Below, piece by piece: positions 54,074-62,828 of a stretch of 64,000 nt of DNA. Numbering within the stretch: position 1 is the first letter of the stretch; the number at the start of each line of letters is the position of its first letter. The position numbers were made by a program, and so were the translations under genes. Where the stretch lies: positions 13,679-77,678 of the forward strand of contig JAWLEA010000002.1 in assembly GCA_041686345.1 (NCBI GenBank), in the 5' to 3' direction. The notes under the pieces were generated by a model. The model was not told the origin of the DNA. It searched no databases and saw only the letters and a list, made by a program, of their open reading frames with translations. The stretch is from JAQICJ01 sp041686345 (GTDB lineage Bacteria; Myxococcota_A; Polyangia; HGW-17).

Positions 54074-55726
54074 ATGACAAATTCAACTTGTCCTTTTTGT
54101 GGACTTAAAACAAAAGCAGGGGAAAAAAGAAAACATCTGTTTAAAATTGATGGTAAACAACCAACTTGGTTAAGCGGCGATAAAAACGGCTGTATTTTCT
54201 CCATCAATAAAGATACAAACGGCCTGGAATGGGGTAAAGTTCTTGATCCTGCACTTAAAACCAATTCCAATCTGCAAAACATCATCAAACATGAACAGCA
54301 ACTTGAAAAACAACATCTTTTGAACAGAATCATCCAACAACCTGATTTTCTGCTGATTTCCCATCTCAAACCCAATTTCTGGATTCCCCTGGCAGCTTGG
54401 AAACTCAAATATAAAACCATTTCAGTTGAACTTTTATGGTCCTGGTTCAAAATTATTGTTTCAAAGTGTAGCAATCTGCATGAACTTAATATCTATCATG
54501 GCAATATCTCGGAAGAATCCCTCATTATCAATGAAAAGGGAGAAGGCAATATTAACGATTGCAAATTATCCCAACTGGGATTCAATTATTTAACTGCTCA
54601 AAAAAGCGAAGAGAATATCCAACAGGATCTGACCATGATTTCCAATTTGTTTTTAAATTATCTTGAACAATTGCCGGATAATTTTAAAAACAGATCTTTC
54701 AAAAATCTCCTTTTGGAAATCGAAGCCGGAAAATATTCTGACGCCAAAGAAATTAACCACGTTATAAAACCCTTTGAACGTCTTCATCTGTACGCATCAA
54801 GCCAAACTCAATCTCAAACAAAAGCACAAACAACTCCCTGGAAAAAATATCTCCTCTATTTTTTCCCTCTGCTGTTTATTCTTTCTCTCATTATTGCTTA
54901 TCTGGGTTCACCTGAAAAGGATTTGAGTTTTCAACAATATCAACCCTACACCCGACCTAAAACAAAAACCGCTCCCAAGCCGGATCTGATCATCGATAGT
55001 TATAAAGGAGTCTGGAACAGTAAATTTCCCTTGCACCGAGTAGATAAAAGAGGAGATCTCTACATTTATCTGAATCTGGAATTGATTAAACAGCACAACC
55101 TTCAAAGTTTGATTCAAATTTCAAAGTTTCTGGGCTATAAATTCAAATTATCCTGTCTTGATCGCTCCCGGGAATGTTTCAGCATATTCAAATATGATTC
55201 AAAAAGAAATTTGATGGCTCTGCGTTTGCTTGTGGAGAAAAAAATTGACGATTCCGCCAGGAACTCAGTTAAAAAATCAACAGAAAATTCTAAAACCAAT
55301 TTCTGGCAAACCACTTATCGTCGTAAATTCAAGTTTGCCAAAAATCTGGAAACTCCGGATTTTTTATTCGGATTATCAGGAAAACTATTGAAAAAAATCA
55401 ATTATAACCCCAGAAAAATTCAGGATGAACTAGCTTTGATCTATTGGAAATATCAAGAAGGGAGCGTTAGGCGCAAATCGATCTGGAATTATCTTTTTGG
55501 CGGAATCCATCCTTCCAATTGTCTCATCAGAATCTATCTCAAAAATGATACTCCCTATCTCGGATTCAGTGGTTTTTTCCCCAATTCTGCCAATGCTGAA
55601 AGTGCGGCCAGACAACTAAATTCCCTGGCTCAATCTTATTTTGGAACCAAGCTCAGCCAAAGCAGACTTGAAAATAAATTTCTCACAATCAATATCAAAA
55701 TATCCAATTTCAAGGATTTATTATGA
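54074..55726 (+). CDS. Membrane protein with degenerate kinase-like domain
   Basis: The protein has 550 residues. A single CPFCG pair opens it (C6, C9), half of a zinc ribbon. A kinase-like region (about 40-245) has HGNISEESLIIN where an active kinase has HRDxxxxN, and INDCKLSQLG where DFG should be, so catalytic Asp and metal-binding residues are lost. A membrane helix (about 258-280) is followed by a large extracytoplasmic part. The ATG at 54074 fits the CPFCG start, but its ribosome binding site is weak (AAAGATC). The last 4 bp overlap lgt (ATGA). Probably a pseudokinase scaffold coupled to the phosphatase gene upstream. Confidence 0.78.
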   Translation: MTNSTCPFCGLKTKAGEKRKHLFKIDGKQPTWLSGDKNGCIFSINKDTNGLEWGKVLDPALKTNSNLQNIIKHEQQLEKQHLLNRIIQQPDFLLISHLKPNFWIPLAAWKLKYKTISVELLWSWFKIIVSKCSNLHELNIYHGNISEESLIINEKGEGNINDCKLSQLGFNYLTAQKSEENIQQDLTMISNLFLNYLEQLPDNFKNRSFKNLLLEIEAGKYSDAKEINHVIKPFERLHLYASSQTQSQTKAQTTPWKKYLLYFFPLLFILSLIIAYLGSPEKDLSFQQYQPYTRPKTKTAPKPDLIIDSYKGVWNSKFPLHRVDKRGDLYIYLNLELIKQHNLQSLIQISKFLGYKFKLSCLDRSRECFSIFKYDSKRNLMALRLLVEKKIDDSARNSVKKSTENSKTNFWQTTYRRKFKFAKNLETPDFLFGLSGKLLKKINYNPRKIQDELALIYWKYQEGSVRRKSIWNYLFGGIHPSNCLIRIYLKNDTPYLGFSGFFPNSANAESAARQLNSLAQSYFGTKLSQSRLENKFLTINIKISNFKDLL

Positions 55727-56562
55727 TCACAAATCTTCCTCTTAGTTTATCTCCCGCCCTCTCCCCTATCTTTCCCTACTTGGAAGCTGGCCCCTGGAAA
55801 GTGGGTCCTTTTACTATTCATATTTTTGGAATTATGGTTGCCCTGGGAGTATTGACAGCCTCCTACTTTATCCAGCACCGAGCTTTCAAACTCGGGCTCA
55901 ATACCGTTTATTCCTCGGAAATGACCATGTGGGGAATAATTGGAGTTTTCATCGGAGCCCATCTTTTCGAAATCCTTCTCTATCAACCTGAAAAGATAAC
56001 CCAAGATCCCCTTATTCTGTTGAAGATCTGGGAAGGAATTGCTTCTTTTGGAGGACTGCTGGGATTGGTTATTGCTGTTTTTATTTACACCAAATACAGA
56101 AAACTCAATTTTATCCGCTGGTTTGATCTGATTATCTGGGGTGGCATCCATGGCTGGATTCCGGGTAGAATCGGCTGCAGTTTTGCCCATGATCACCCCG
56201 GCTATTTTACAGATTCCTGGTTTTCGGTAAAATGGCCCGTAAACCACATCGATCAGTATTATAATATCAATAACTATCCCGGCAGACACGATCTTGGACT
56301 TTACGAACTTCTTTACACCTTTATCATTCTAGGTGTTTTCTATCTTCTTAACCGCAAGGGAGACAAATTTAAAGGATTCAATATTGCCCTCCTTTTCGTA
56401 CTTTATGCTCCCGCTCGCTTTGTCATGGATTTTCTGAGAACTACGGATAAAACATATTTTCTCTTAACCCCTGCCCAATATGCCTCTATAATAATGTTTG
56501 GCGTCGGCATTACAATTTTCATTTTTAAATCTCCCCTGTTAAATAAAAACAAGGAGAAATAA
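55723..56562 (+). CDS. lgt: Prolipoprotein diacylglyceryl transferase
   Basis: The 279-residue membrane enzyme transfers diacylglycerol from phosphatidylglycerol to the lipobox cysteine, the first step of lipoprotein maturation. Seven helices are predicted. Core segments are HIFGIMVALGVL, WEGIASFGGLLG and the family signature GRIGCSFAHDHPG (about 147-159; the E. coli form is GRIGNFINxE, whereas HDHPG variants are, as I recall, a deltaproteobacterial trait), plus HDLGLYELLY. It overlaps the upstream gene by 4 bp. Substrates in the window include the proteins encoded at 9129, 21313 and 56566. Confidence 0.96.
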   Translation: MITNLPLSLSPALSPIFPYLEAGPWKVGPFTIHIFGIMVALGVLTASYFIQHRAFKLGLNTVYSSEMTMWGIIGVFIGAHLFEILLYQPEKITQDPLILLKIWEGIASFGGLLGLVIAVFIYTKYRKLNFIRWFDLIIWGGIHGWIPGRIGCSFAHDHPGYFTDSWFSVKWPVNHIDQYYNINNYPGRHDLGLYELLYTFIILGVFYLLNRKGDKFKGFNIALLFVLYAPARFVMDFLRTTDKTYFLLTPAQYASIIMFGVGITIFIFKSPLLNKNKEK

Positions 56563-56565
56563 TTC

Positions 56566-57414
56566 ATGTCCAAATATATTATTCTTGTTATCCTGCTGGT
56601 TTCCTGCAAAGAAAAATCTTCAGAAGAAAAAGATAAAAATATCCTTAAAAATATTAAAACCCAGAAAACACTCAATCTTTCAAATCTAAAAAAGACCGAA
56701 GTGGGTTTAAAACTTGTTCCCAGATTAAAATTAAAAAAAGCCCAGGCTGCCATTGAAAAAGAAGAATTTGATAAAGCTCTGGAAATCTATGACGAAATAA
56801 GCAAAATGAAAAAAATAAATACCCAAACAAGATTGCAAATTTTTGCAGGAAGAGCCAATTGCTATTTTTATATGAAAAAATATGAAGAAGCTGTTACCGC
56901 TTGGGAAAAAGTCATCGCCATCAGAAAAAACAATACCTTTGCCCTGCGTAATCTGGCTTTTGCTTATCAAGAATGGGGTAAATTACAAAAAGCATATCGC
57001 ACTTTGCGCAAAGTCATAGAAATTAAACCTGAAATTTTGATCAGCAGAATAGATCTGATAAAAATGATGGAACAAATGGGAAGTAGCAAAGAAGAACTTA
57101 AAAAAGAAGTTGAACAACTATATGCAACCAGAAACAAGCTAATTGCAAAATTAAAATCTGACAAAATTGATAAAAAAACAGCCTATGAATATCTGGGTAT
57201 TTTGCTGGAAGTTCCCGGAAACAACGAACTTAACACCCTCCAGTTCAAAACCATTAAACCTTTTCTAAACCACAAATCTTCTTTGATCAGAATCAGGGCG
57301 GGCAAGCTGGCTGCCAAAACAAAAAAGGGAAGAACATATCTGCTCCAAAAGGCAGAAAAACAAAAAGATCCTGCCGTTAAAAAAGCCTGGCAGAAAGTTC
57401 TGAAAGAAATATAA
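56566..57414 (+). CDS. TPR-repeat lipoprotein
   Basis: The 282-residue protein has a very short lipoprotein signal (YIILVILLVSC, Cys16) directly after lgt. Tetratricopeptide-type repeats follow at about 60-165 (AAIEKEEFDKALEIYDEI, NCYFYMKKYEEAVTAWEKV, AFAYQEWGKLQKAYRTL), then a charged helical region. It starts 3 bp after the lgt stop and precedes the ABC ATPase gene by 1 bp. This tight order suggests that it is a periplasmic scaffold for the ABC/GldG-like system, by inference. Confidence 0.87.
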   Translation: MSKYIILVILLVSCKEKSSEEKDKNILKNIKTQKTLNLSNLKKTEVGLKLVPRLKLKKAQAAIEKEEFDKALEIYDEISKMKKINTQTRLQIFAGRANCYFYMKKYEEAVTAWEKVIAIRKNNTFALRNLAFAYQEWGKLQKAYRTLRKVIEIKPEILISRIDLIKMMEQMGSSKEELKKEVEQLYATRNKLIAKLKSDKIDKKTAYEYLGILLEVPGNNELNTLQFKTIKPFLNHKSSLIRIRAGKLAAKTKKGRTYLLQKAEKQKDPAVKKAWQKVLKEI

Positions 57415-57415
57415 A

Positions 57416-58120
57416 ATGGCAGTTGTAGTTCTGGACAAAATTGACAAATCATTTAACCGAAACCAGGTTCTTTCCAAACTCAGTTTTAAGATAAAAAAGC
57501 ATCAGATTACCGGGTTGATCGGCAAAAATGGTGCCGGAAAAACAACTTGCATAAAGATAATCAGCGGTCTGCTGGCTCCTGATTCAGGTTCAGTTACCGT
57601 TTTGGACAAACGTCTCTATCCCCACAACCATCAACTCAAAAAAGAAATCGGGTACCTTCCTGAAAACAATCCCCTCCCCGATCACATGAGGGTCAACCAT
57701 TATCTTGAATTCAGAGCTTCTCTCAAAAAACTCAAAAAGGTCCAGAAAAAGAACGCCATTGAAGAAGTAATTGAAATTCTCGAATTGGATTCTGTTTATA
57801 AAACTTTTATCGGCAATCTGTCCACCGGTTACAGACAAAGAACTGGCTTAGCCGCTGTATTCCTGGGCTGGCCCCGTCTCCTCATTCTGGATGAACCTGT
57901 GAGAGGACTTGATCCTGTCCAGATTATTTCATTAAGGAAAATACTCCTGAAAGCAGCCGAAAAGTGTACTTTGATTATTTCTTCCCATGGTCTTGATGAA
58001 CTGGAAAGAATAACCGAGAGATTTATCTTTCTGCAAAATGGCAAAATCGAACATGATGGTTCTCTGCCCCAAGGCCTGTCCTTAAGGGAGTACTTTCTGC
58101 AAAGGGAGGACAGCAATTGA
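57416..58120 (+). CDS. ABC transporter ATPase (GldA-like)
   Basis: The 234-residue nucleotide-binding subunit has Walker A GKNGAGKTTC (about 36-45), signature LSTGYRQR, Walker B LLILDEPVRGLD and the H-loop SSHG. It pairs with the following permease. In Bacteroidetes GldA-GldF-GldG supports gliding; in other bacteria the same gene set serves unknown export or envelope functions, so gliding is not asserted here. The end overlaps the next start as TTGA. Confidence 0.95.
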   Translation: MAVVVLDKIDKSFNRNQVLSKLSFKIKKHQITGLIGKNGAGKTTCIKIISGLLAPDSGSVTVLDKRLYPHNHQLKKEIGYLPENNPLPDHMRVNHYLEFRASLKKLKKVQKKNAIEEVIEILELDSVYKTFIGNLSTGYRQRTGLAAVFLGWPRLLILDEPVRGLDPVQIISLRKILLKAAEKCTLIISSHGLDELERITERFIFLQNGKIEHDGSLPQGLSLREYFLQREDSN

Positions 58121-60291
58121 GATCCGTTATCACTATTGCCTTCAATGAAATTAAAACCTCGTTGCGCTCTTCTTCCTTTTATTTCATGGCTGCCTTATTT
58201 TTATTTTATCAGGGAATTGTTTTTTCTCTGGCTCTGGTTCAGCGAGGACATGAGCTTTCACCTCCGGGACCTTTGCTTGCTCCATATTTTGGAGGTCCTT
58301 TCTGGTTCTGGCCTCTTTTGATTCTCATTGTAGTGGAACTCTCTCACGGAACCATTGTCAAAGAAAAAGCAAATGACCATCTGGATATCCTTCTGGGCTC
58401 CCCCACTTCTCCTGCAACAACAGGCATCGGTAAATATCTGGGAATTCTGGCAATATGGATCCTGCTCTGGCTTTTTACCCTTCCCATGGTTTCTCTATTT
58501 TTCATCTATCTGCCGGCTGACACCAACTATCAGTTATATCCCCTGGTGTCCGGCTATCTGGGCACTATCCTGGTAGGTGCAGCCGGCCTGGCTCTTGGTC
58601 TTTTCTTTTCAACTTCCACCTCAGATTTGAAATTAAGTGGAATGTTAACCTTTACCACTTTATTTCTGCTTGTTCTCATCAAGATCATCATTCACCCGAC
58701 TTTGGGAATCATCAAATCACCCCTGATCACTTCACTGCTCCAAAACATAAATTTTTTTGAATACATGAAAACTTTTTCCAAGGGAATCATCTCCTTTTAT
58801 CAATTGTTTGTTCTGCTGGGAATTATCATTATTCCTCTTCTTGGGAGTTGTCTTCTGCTCGGCAAAAAACAACTAAAACATCCTGGACGCAAACTGATTG
58901 ATTTGCTGCTGATTTTTATAATCTTTTTCAATTTTGTTTTTTATTTCAGCAAAAGTGATACTAAAATCAACCCAAGCAGAAACTTTAAAATAAGCAGAGA
59001 GTTTGCAACTGCTGCCAAAAATCTTGAAACACCTGTTCGCATATATCTTTTTTATTCATCTTCAGCTGCTAATTTGGAATTTCTGCCGCTTCCTCAAATC
59101 AGAGAACAACTGGATAATCTGGCAACTAAAAACTCAAAAATTCAATGGGAAGAAATTGTCGCTTCCACTCCCTCCTGGCGGGTAAAAAAATTGGCTGAAA
59201 AGTTCAATCTAAACCTAAAAAAAATTCAAAAAGACTCTTTGGGAATTGAAGCCGGCAAAATGGTGATAGCTAATTCTCATACCCATAAAACTATCAATTT
59301 TTCCGATCTGTTCATGATGGATATCAATAATAATAAAATTCATTTTAAGGCTCTGAGATTGGAATCCCAATTGATCAGTGCTTTCAACTATCTGGCTGAC
59401 CCAAAAACTTATAATCTCTGTTTCAGCAGCGGTCATGGTGAACTATCAATCAATAAAGGTGGAGAATCACACCTGGAGCGTTTTTCCTATTTTCTGGGGA
59501 AAAAGGGCTGGAATCTGCAAACTCTTTCCTTGATAACCAAGGATAAAATCAACAATTGTAAAATAATTGCAATTGTCGGAGCTAACGACGAATTTGCTCC
59601 ATCTGAAATTCAGAACCTGCTGGATTTTGTCCAGCAGGGAGGCAACCTTCTTGTATTTGTCGATGAAAATAAAAAAACCAGTTTGTCCTTGCGGGATTTC
59701 CTTCATCACCAACTTGGAGTCAAAATAACCGGTGAAAGAGTTTTTGATCAAAGCAATTCCCTCAAGCAAAGTAAAGGTTATATCTGGACAGCCAAAGTAG
59801 ACAACAAATTGATAAATAAAGATTTGAGATTGATTCTCAGGGCGCCAAAACTCATTATCAGCAACAACAAATATCTTACTTTACTCAGTTCTTCACCAAA
59901 CAGCCACACCAGATCAGGACAGGGTTTTCATACCTCTGGATCTACTCGAAACCCCAAAGTTGATGAAAATTACGATATAGCTGTTTATGGCATGCCTTTT
60001 TCTGACGGAAAAGGCAAAGTGTCCGTCCTTGGTTTTATTGAGAATATTAAAAATCATAACCTTGATAAAAAAGGTGAAAGTATGGACGGCACCAGTGAAT
60101 TAGTCGCCACCATTCTTGATAAAATGATCGATAAAAAGCTGGTAAAACCGGTTAATCTTAAAACGATTAAACACTATCAATTAGCGTTAAAATCCTCCAG
60201 TATCAGCGCTATTCAAATTTTCAGCCTCATCTTGATGCCCCTTCTATTCATAACAATCGGAATCTGGATCGGCTGGAAAAACAGAAGATAA
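58117..60291 (+). CDS. ABC permease fused to GldG-like domain
   Basis: The 724-residue protein starts at TTG with GGGAGGA (58104-58110) 6 nt upstream. The N-terminal part (about 10-270) has six helices with a GldF/ABC-2-type pattern (VELSHGTIVKEKAN...ILLGSPTS). Residues about 285-690 form a GldG-like extracytoplasmic domain (DUF4350-like: LCFSSGHGELSINKG, VDENKKTSLSLRDFL), and a last helix lies at about 700-718. Fusion of permease and GldG in one chain is known in several Gram-negative lineages. It works with the ATPase upstream and the DUF4340 protein downstream. Confidence 0.92.
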   Translation: MRSVITIAFNEIKTSLRSSSFYFMAALFLFYQGIVFSLALVQRGHELSPPGPLLAPYFGGPFWFWPLLILIVVELSHGTIVKEKANDHLDILLGSPTSPATTGIGKYLGILAIWILLWLFTLPMVSLFFIYLPADTNYQLYPLVSGYLGTILVGAAGLALGLFFSTSTSDLKLSGMLTFTTLFLLVLIKIIIHPTLGIIKSPLITSLLQNINFFEYMKTFSKGIISFYQLFVLLGIIIIPLLGSCLLLGKKQLKHPGRKLIDLLLIFIIFFNFVFYFSKSDTKINPSRNFKISREFATAAKNLETPVRIYLFYSSSAANLEFLPLPQIREQLDNLATKNSKIQWEEIVASTPSWRVKKLAEKFNLNLKKIQKDSLGIEAGKMVIANSHTHKTINFSDLFMMDINNNKIHFKALRLESQLISAFNYLADPKTYNLCFSSGHGELSINKGGESHLERFSYFLGKKGWNLQTLSLITKDKINNCKIIAIVGANDEFAPSEIQNLLDFVQQGGNLLVFVDENKKTSLSLRDFLHHQLGVKITGERVFDQSNSLKQSKGYIWTAKVDNKLINKDLRLILRAPKLIISNNKYLTLLSSSPNSHTRSGQGFHTSGSTRNPKVDENYDIAVYGMPFSDGKGKVSVLGFIENIKNHNLDKKGESMDGTSELVATILDKMIDKKLVKPVNLKTIKHYQLALKSSSISAIQIFSLILMPLLFITIGIWIGWKNRR

Positions 60292-60341
60292 ATTCTGAGC
60301 CGTAAGCTCATTTTATCCGGAGCCAGAAATGGTTTAAATCT

Positions 60342-62546
60342 ATGACTGAAGAAAAAATTAAACAAAAAACAAAACATAATAAAACCGATAAAAAATCTGA
60401 ACCATCTATAAAACTGCAATCACGCTTGGGGCAAGGAAACAAAAGGTTTTTTTCCCGCGGCCGTTTGCTTCTTTTTGGGTTGGTACTTTTGAGTTTTTTC
60501 TTTGTCTATTACAGATCTTCCTCCCTGAAAAACAATACTCCTGTAAAAGTTTTTAAAAACGTTGATAAATTGGTCGAAATTAAATGGAAAAAAGGAAAAA
60601 ACACTTCCAGAATTCAATTGAATAATGAAAAATGGCAAATTATTAACAAAGAAAAAGTTTTACCTCTTAAACGAAATAAAATCGATAATTTCCTTAATTT
60701 TCTGGCTGAATTGGAAGCCCCCCTTACATCTTTGCAAGTTCAACCTCAATTATTTTCCCAACTAACACTTGAAACTAAAAAATATAGCCATTCCTTAAAA
60801 GTTTTTAAATATGAAAATCAATTTTTTCTGAGTAATTCTAAAAAAACTTTTCAGTTAACCAACCAGCAATATACCAAATTATTTCCCAATCTCTCTTCTT
60901 GGATACGCCGAATCATTATTCCTCATGATATTGATAAGATAGGTAAAATAAAATTATATGTACAAACTGCCGCCGGTAAAAAGAGATACCTTGTAACCAG
61001 ACAAAATAGCTGGTGGATAATGGGTAAAAAGAAAAGACACCATACTAATACCCGCTTTTTTAACCACTACCTTGAAACTATCAAAAAGATCTCCATGCAG
61101 AAATTACTTAAGACGGATTCTGTACCTTCCAAAACACCAACGGTTAAAATTTATCTGAAGAATCAACAAGTAATAGAAGTTTTTGATTATCAACAGGGTA
61201 ATTGCCCTAAAAAACTTGCTGGTTTGGCAATAAAAACTCATTCCAATAAAATCATCACTTTTTGTACCGATCAAACCTTGAAAAACAAACTTGTACCAAC
61301 TCTGCCACAACTTCTCGAACCCAGAATCCTGCCTTTTCCTCCGACTTCCCCCTGGATTAAAGTTGAAGTTGAATACAATCCCCAGTCAAAATTCAAATTG
61401 ACCTATTCCAAAAATCAGCAGTGGGAGCTTTTTTGCAACAATACCAAAAAAAAGATTGATAAAAAATCGGGGCCCAAGTGGATTAGAGTGCTCAACAACT
61501 CCTTAATCAATAAAATCATCGACAAATCAGAATTCAAAAACCAGCTTTTTTCACTAAAATTTACCAGCCAAAAAGGCGTTGAATGGAAAATTAAAGTAGG
61601 AAAAACCAAAGACGGATCACCGGTTATAATCAGACAAGGTGAAGATATTGCCGGTTTGATCAGACAAAATATTTTTAATCATTTAAAAAAACAATGTATC
61701 GATTTTAGAAATCGTCGTCTGTTTCCAGAAAAAGACATTACGTCAATTGTCAGAAACGGATTGGGGCAAACAGAAATTCTGGAAATAATAAAAAACAAGG
61801 TAATTATTTCCAAACCATTAACTTTGCCCTTTTTCCCAGGATATTTACAAAAAATCCTGGCTAAAATCAAAGAAGCTGAAGTTGAAACTTTCCTGTCCAG
61901 ATCCCAAGTTAAAGAAAAACTAAATAATTACAACTCTGCCAAATCAAGTAATAAGTCAAATAAACCAAAATCATTGAATAATAATCATTCCGAGACTGAG
62001 CTTCTACTCAATCAAAAAAACAGCCTGCAAATTTCAATTCACAACTCAAGCCAGAAAATTTCAGAATTTTATATCCACAAAAAACTTCCTCTGGGCAAAT
62101 ATATAAGTAAAAACTTAAAAAGAAAATTTTTCTCTCTCAGTGAAAAACTACATGAAAACCTGATAAAACCATGGATCCCCGACAATATTTTTTCTTTTGA
62201 TCCTCTAGAATCCAGAAAAATTGAATTTAACAACAACACAGTGCTTCAAAAAAACGATTATTGGCTGCTTACTCGAAACAACGGAACCAAAAAAATCATA
62301 ACCACAGAAAAAATGAACAAAAATTTACAGAAATTAATCAATAATTTAAAAGAGATAAAAGCAATTAGCTATGCAGATAAATTGAAAAAAATAGATTTAT
62401 CTCTTGTTTTTTTCTCAAAAAACAATAAAAAACAACACATTGAAATTCAGAAAGTCAAGGACGGCTACTTTCTGAAAAATAAACTCTGGTCTGCAATTTT
62501 TCACATTAAAACCCAAAAAGATATTTTTAAACCCCTAAAATTCTAG
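60342..62546 (+). CDS. DUF4340 domain protein, partner of GldG-like system
   Basis: The 734-residue protein has a basic cytosolic N-terminus (1-40), one membrane helix (about 41-62, LLLFGLVLLSFFFVYY) and a very large outside part, Lys/Asn-rich, with repeated beta-strand-rich modules: KLVEIKWKKGKN...IQLNNEKWQI near 75, and again at about 340-420 and 620-720. DUF4340 genes regularly follow GldFG-type genes, as here (50-bp gap). The repeated RLQLNxxxWxI pattern supports the DUF4340 call. Function unknown, probably envelope assembly with the ABC system. Confidence 0.85.
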   Translation: MTEEKIKQKTKHNKTDKKSEPSIKLQSRLGQGNKRFFSRGRLLLFGLVLLSFFFVYYRSSSLKNNTPVKVFKNVDKLVEIKWKKGKNTSRIQLNNEKWQIINKEKVLPLKRNKIDNFLNFLAELEAPLTSLQVQPQLFSQLTLETKKYSHSLKVFKYENQFFLSNSKKTFQLTNQQYTKLFPNLSSWIRRIIIPHDIDKIGKIKLYVQTAAGKKRYLVTRQNSWWIMGKKKRHHTNTRFFNHYLETIKKISMQKLLKTDSVPSKTPTVKIYLKNQQVIEVFDYQQGNCPKKLAGLAIKTHSNKIITFCTDQTLKNKLVPTLPQLLEPRILPFPPTSPWIKVEVEYNPQSKFKLTYSKNQQWELFCNNTKKKIDKKSGPKWIRVLNNSLINKIIDKSEFKNQLFSLKFTSQKGVEWKIKVGKTKDGSPVIIRQGEDIAGLIRQNIFNHLKKQCIDFRNRRLFPEKDITSIVRNGLGQTEILEIIKNKVIISKPLTLPFFPGYLQKILAKIKEAEVETFLSRSQVKEKLNNYNSAKSSNKSNKPKSLNNNHSETELLLNQKNSLQISIHNSSQKISEFYIHKKLPLGKYISKNLKRKFFSLSEKLHENLIKPWIPDNIFSFDPLESRKIEFNNNTVLQKNDYWLLTRNNGTKKIITTEKMNKNLQKLINNLKEIKAISYADKLKKIDLSLVFFSKNNKKQHIEIQKVKDGYFLKNKLWSAIFHIKTQKDIFKPLKF

Positions 62547-62636
62547 TATTACTTTAATTTTATACTATTCGAACTAACTGATTTTTAATTTTATTCCCAA
62601 CCCGGTCATAATTAGTTGACTATCTCTAATTAAATA

Positions 62637-62799
62637 GTTCCCGTCCCAAAAAGGAAGGTCATCATCTATAAAACAGAAATTGAATTAATCTGCTTTGTCA
62701 TAACTTCTTGAAATAGTGGCAACTATATTTTCAAAGTTATTCCACACATCTCAATCCAATTTCTTCCCCAGCCAAAAACCTCCATTCTGGAATGGTAAC
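62637..62799 (-). repeat. 162-bp MITE-like element, copy F
   Basis: This copy is inverted relative to B-E. It is 163 bp, begins GTTCCCGTCCCAAAAAGG and ends GGAATGGTAAC. The flanks are TAAATA (62631-62636) and TAACTA (62800-62805), 5 of 6. Its core CATAACTTCTTGAAATAGTG is identical to copy A. It lies in the 282-bp gap before trpS and ends 29 bp before the trpS start, so it may carry or disturb the trpS promoter. Confidence 0.88.
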
Positions 62800-62828
62800 T
62801 AACTAATCTTTCGATTCTAGGAGTTTTT

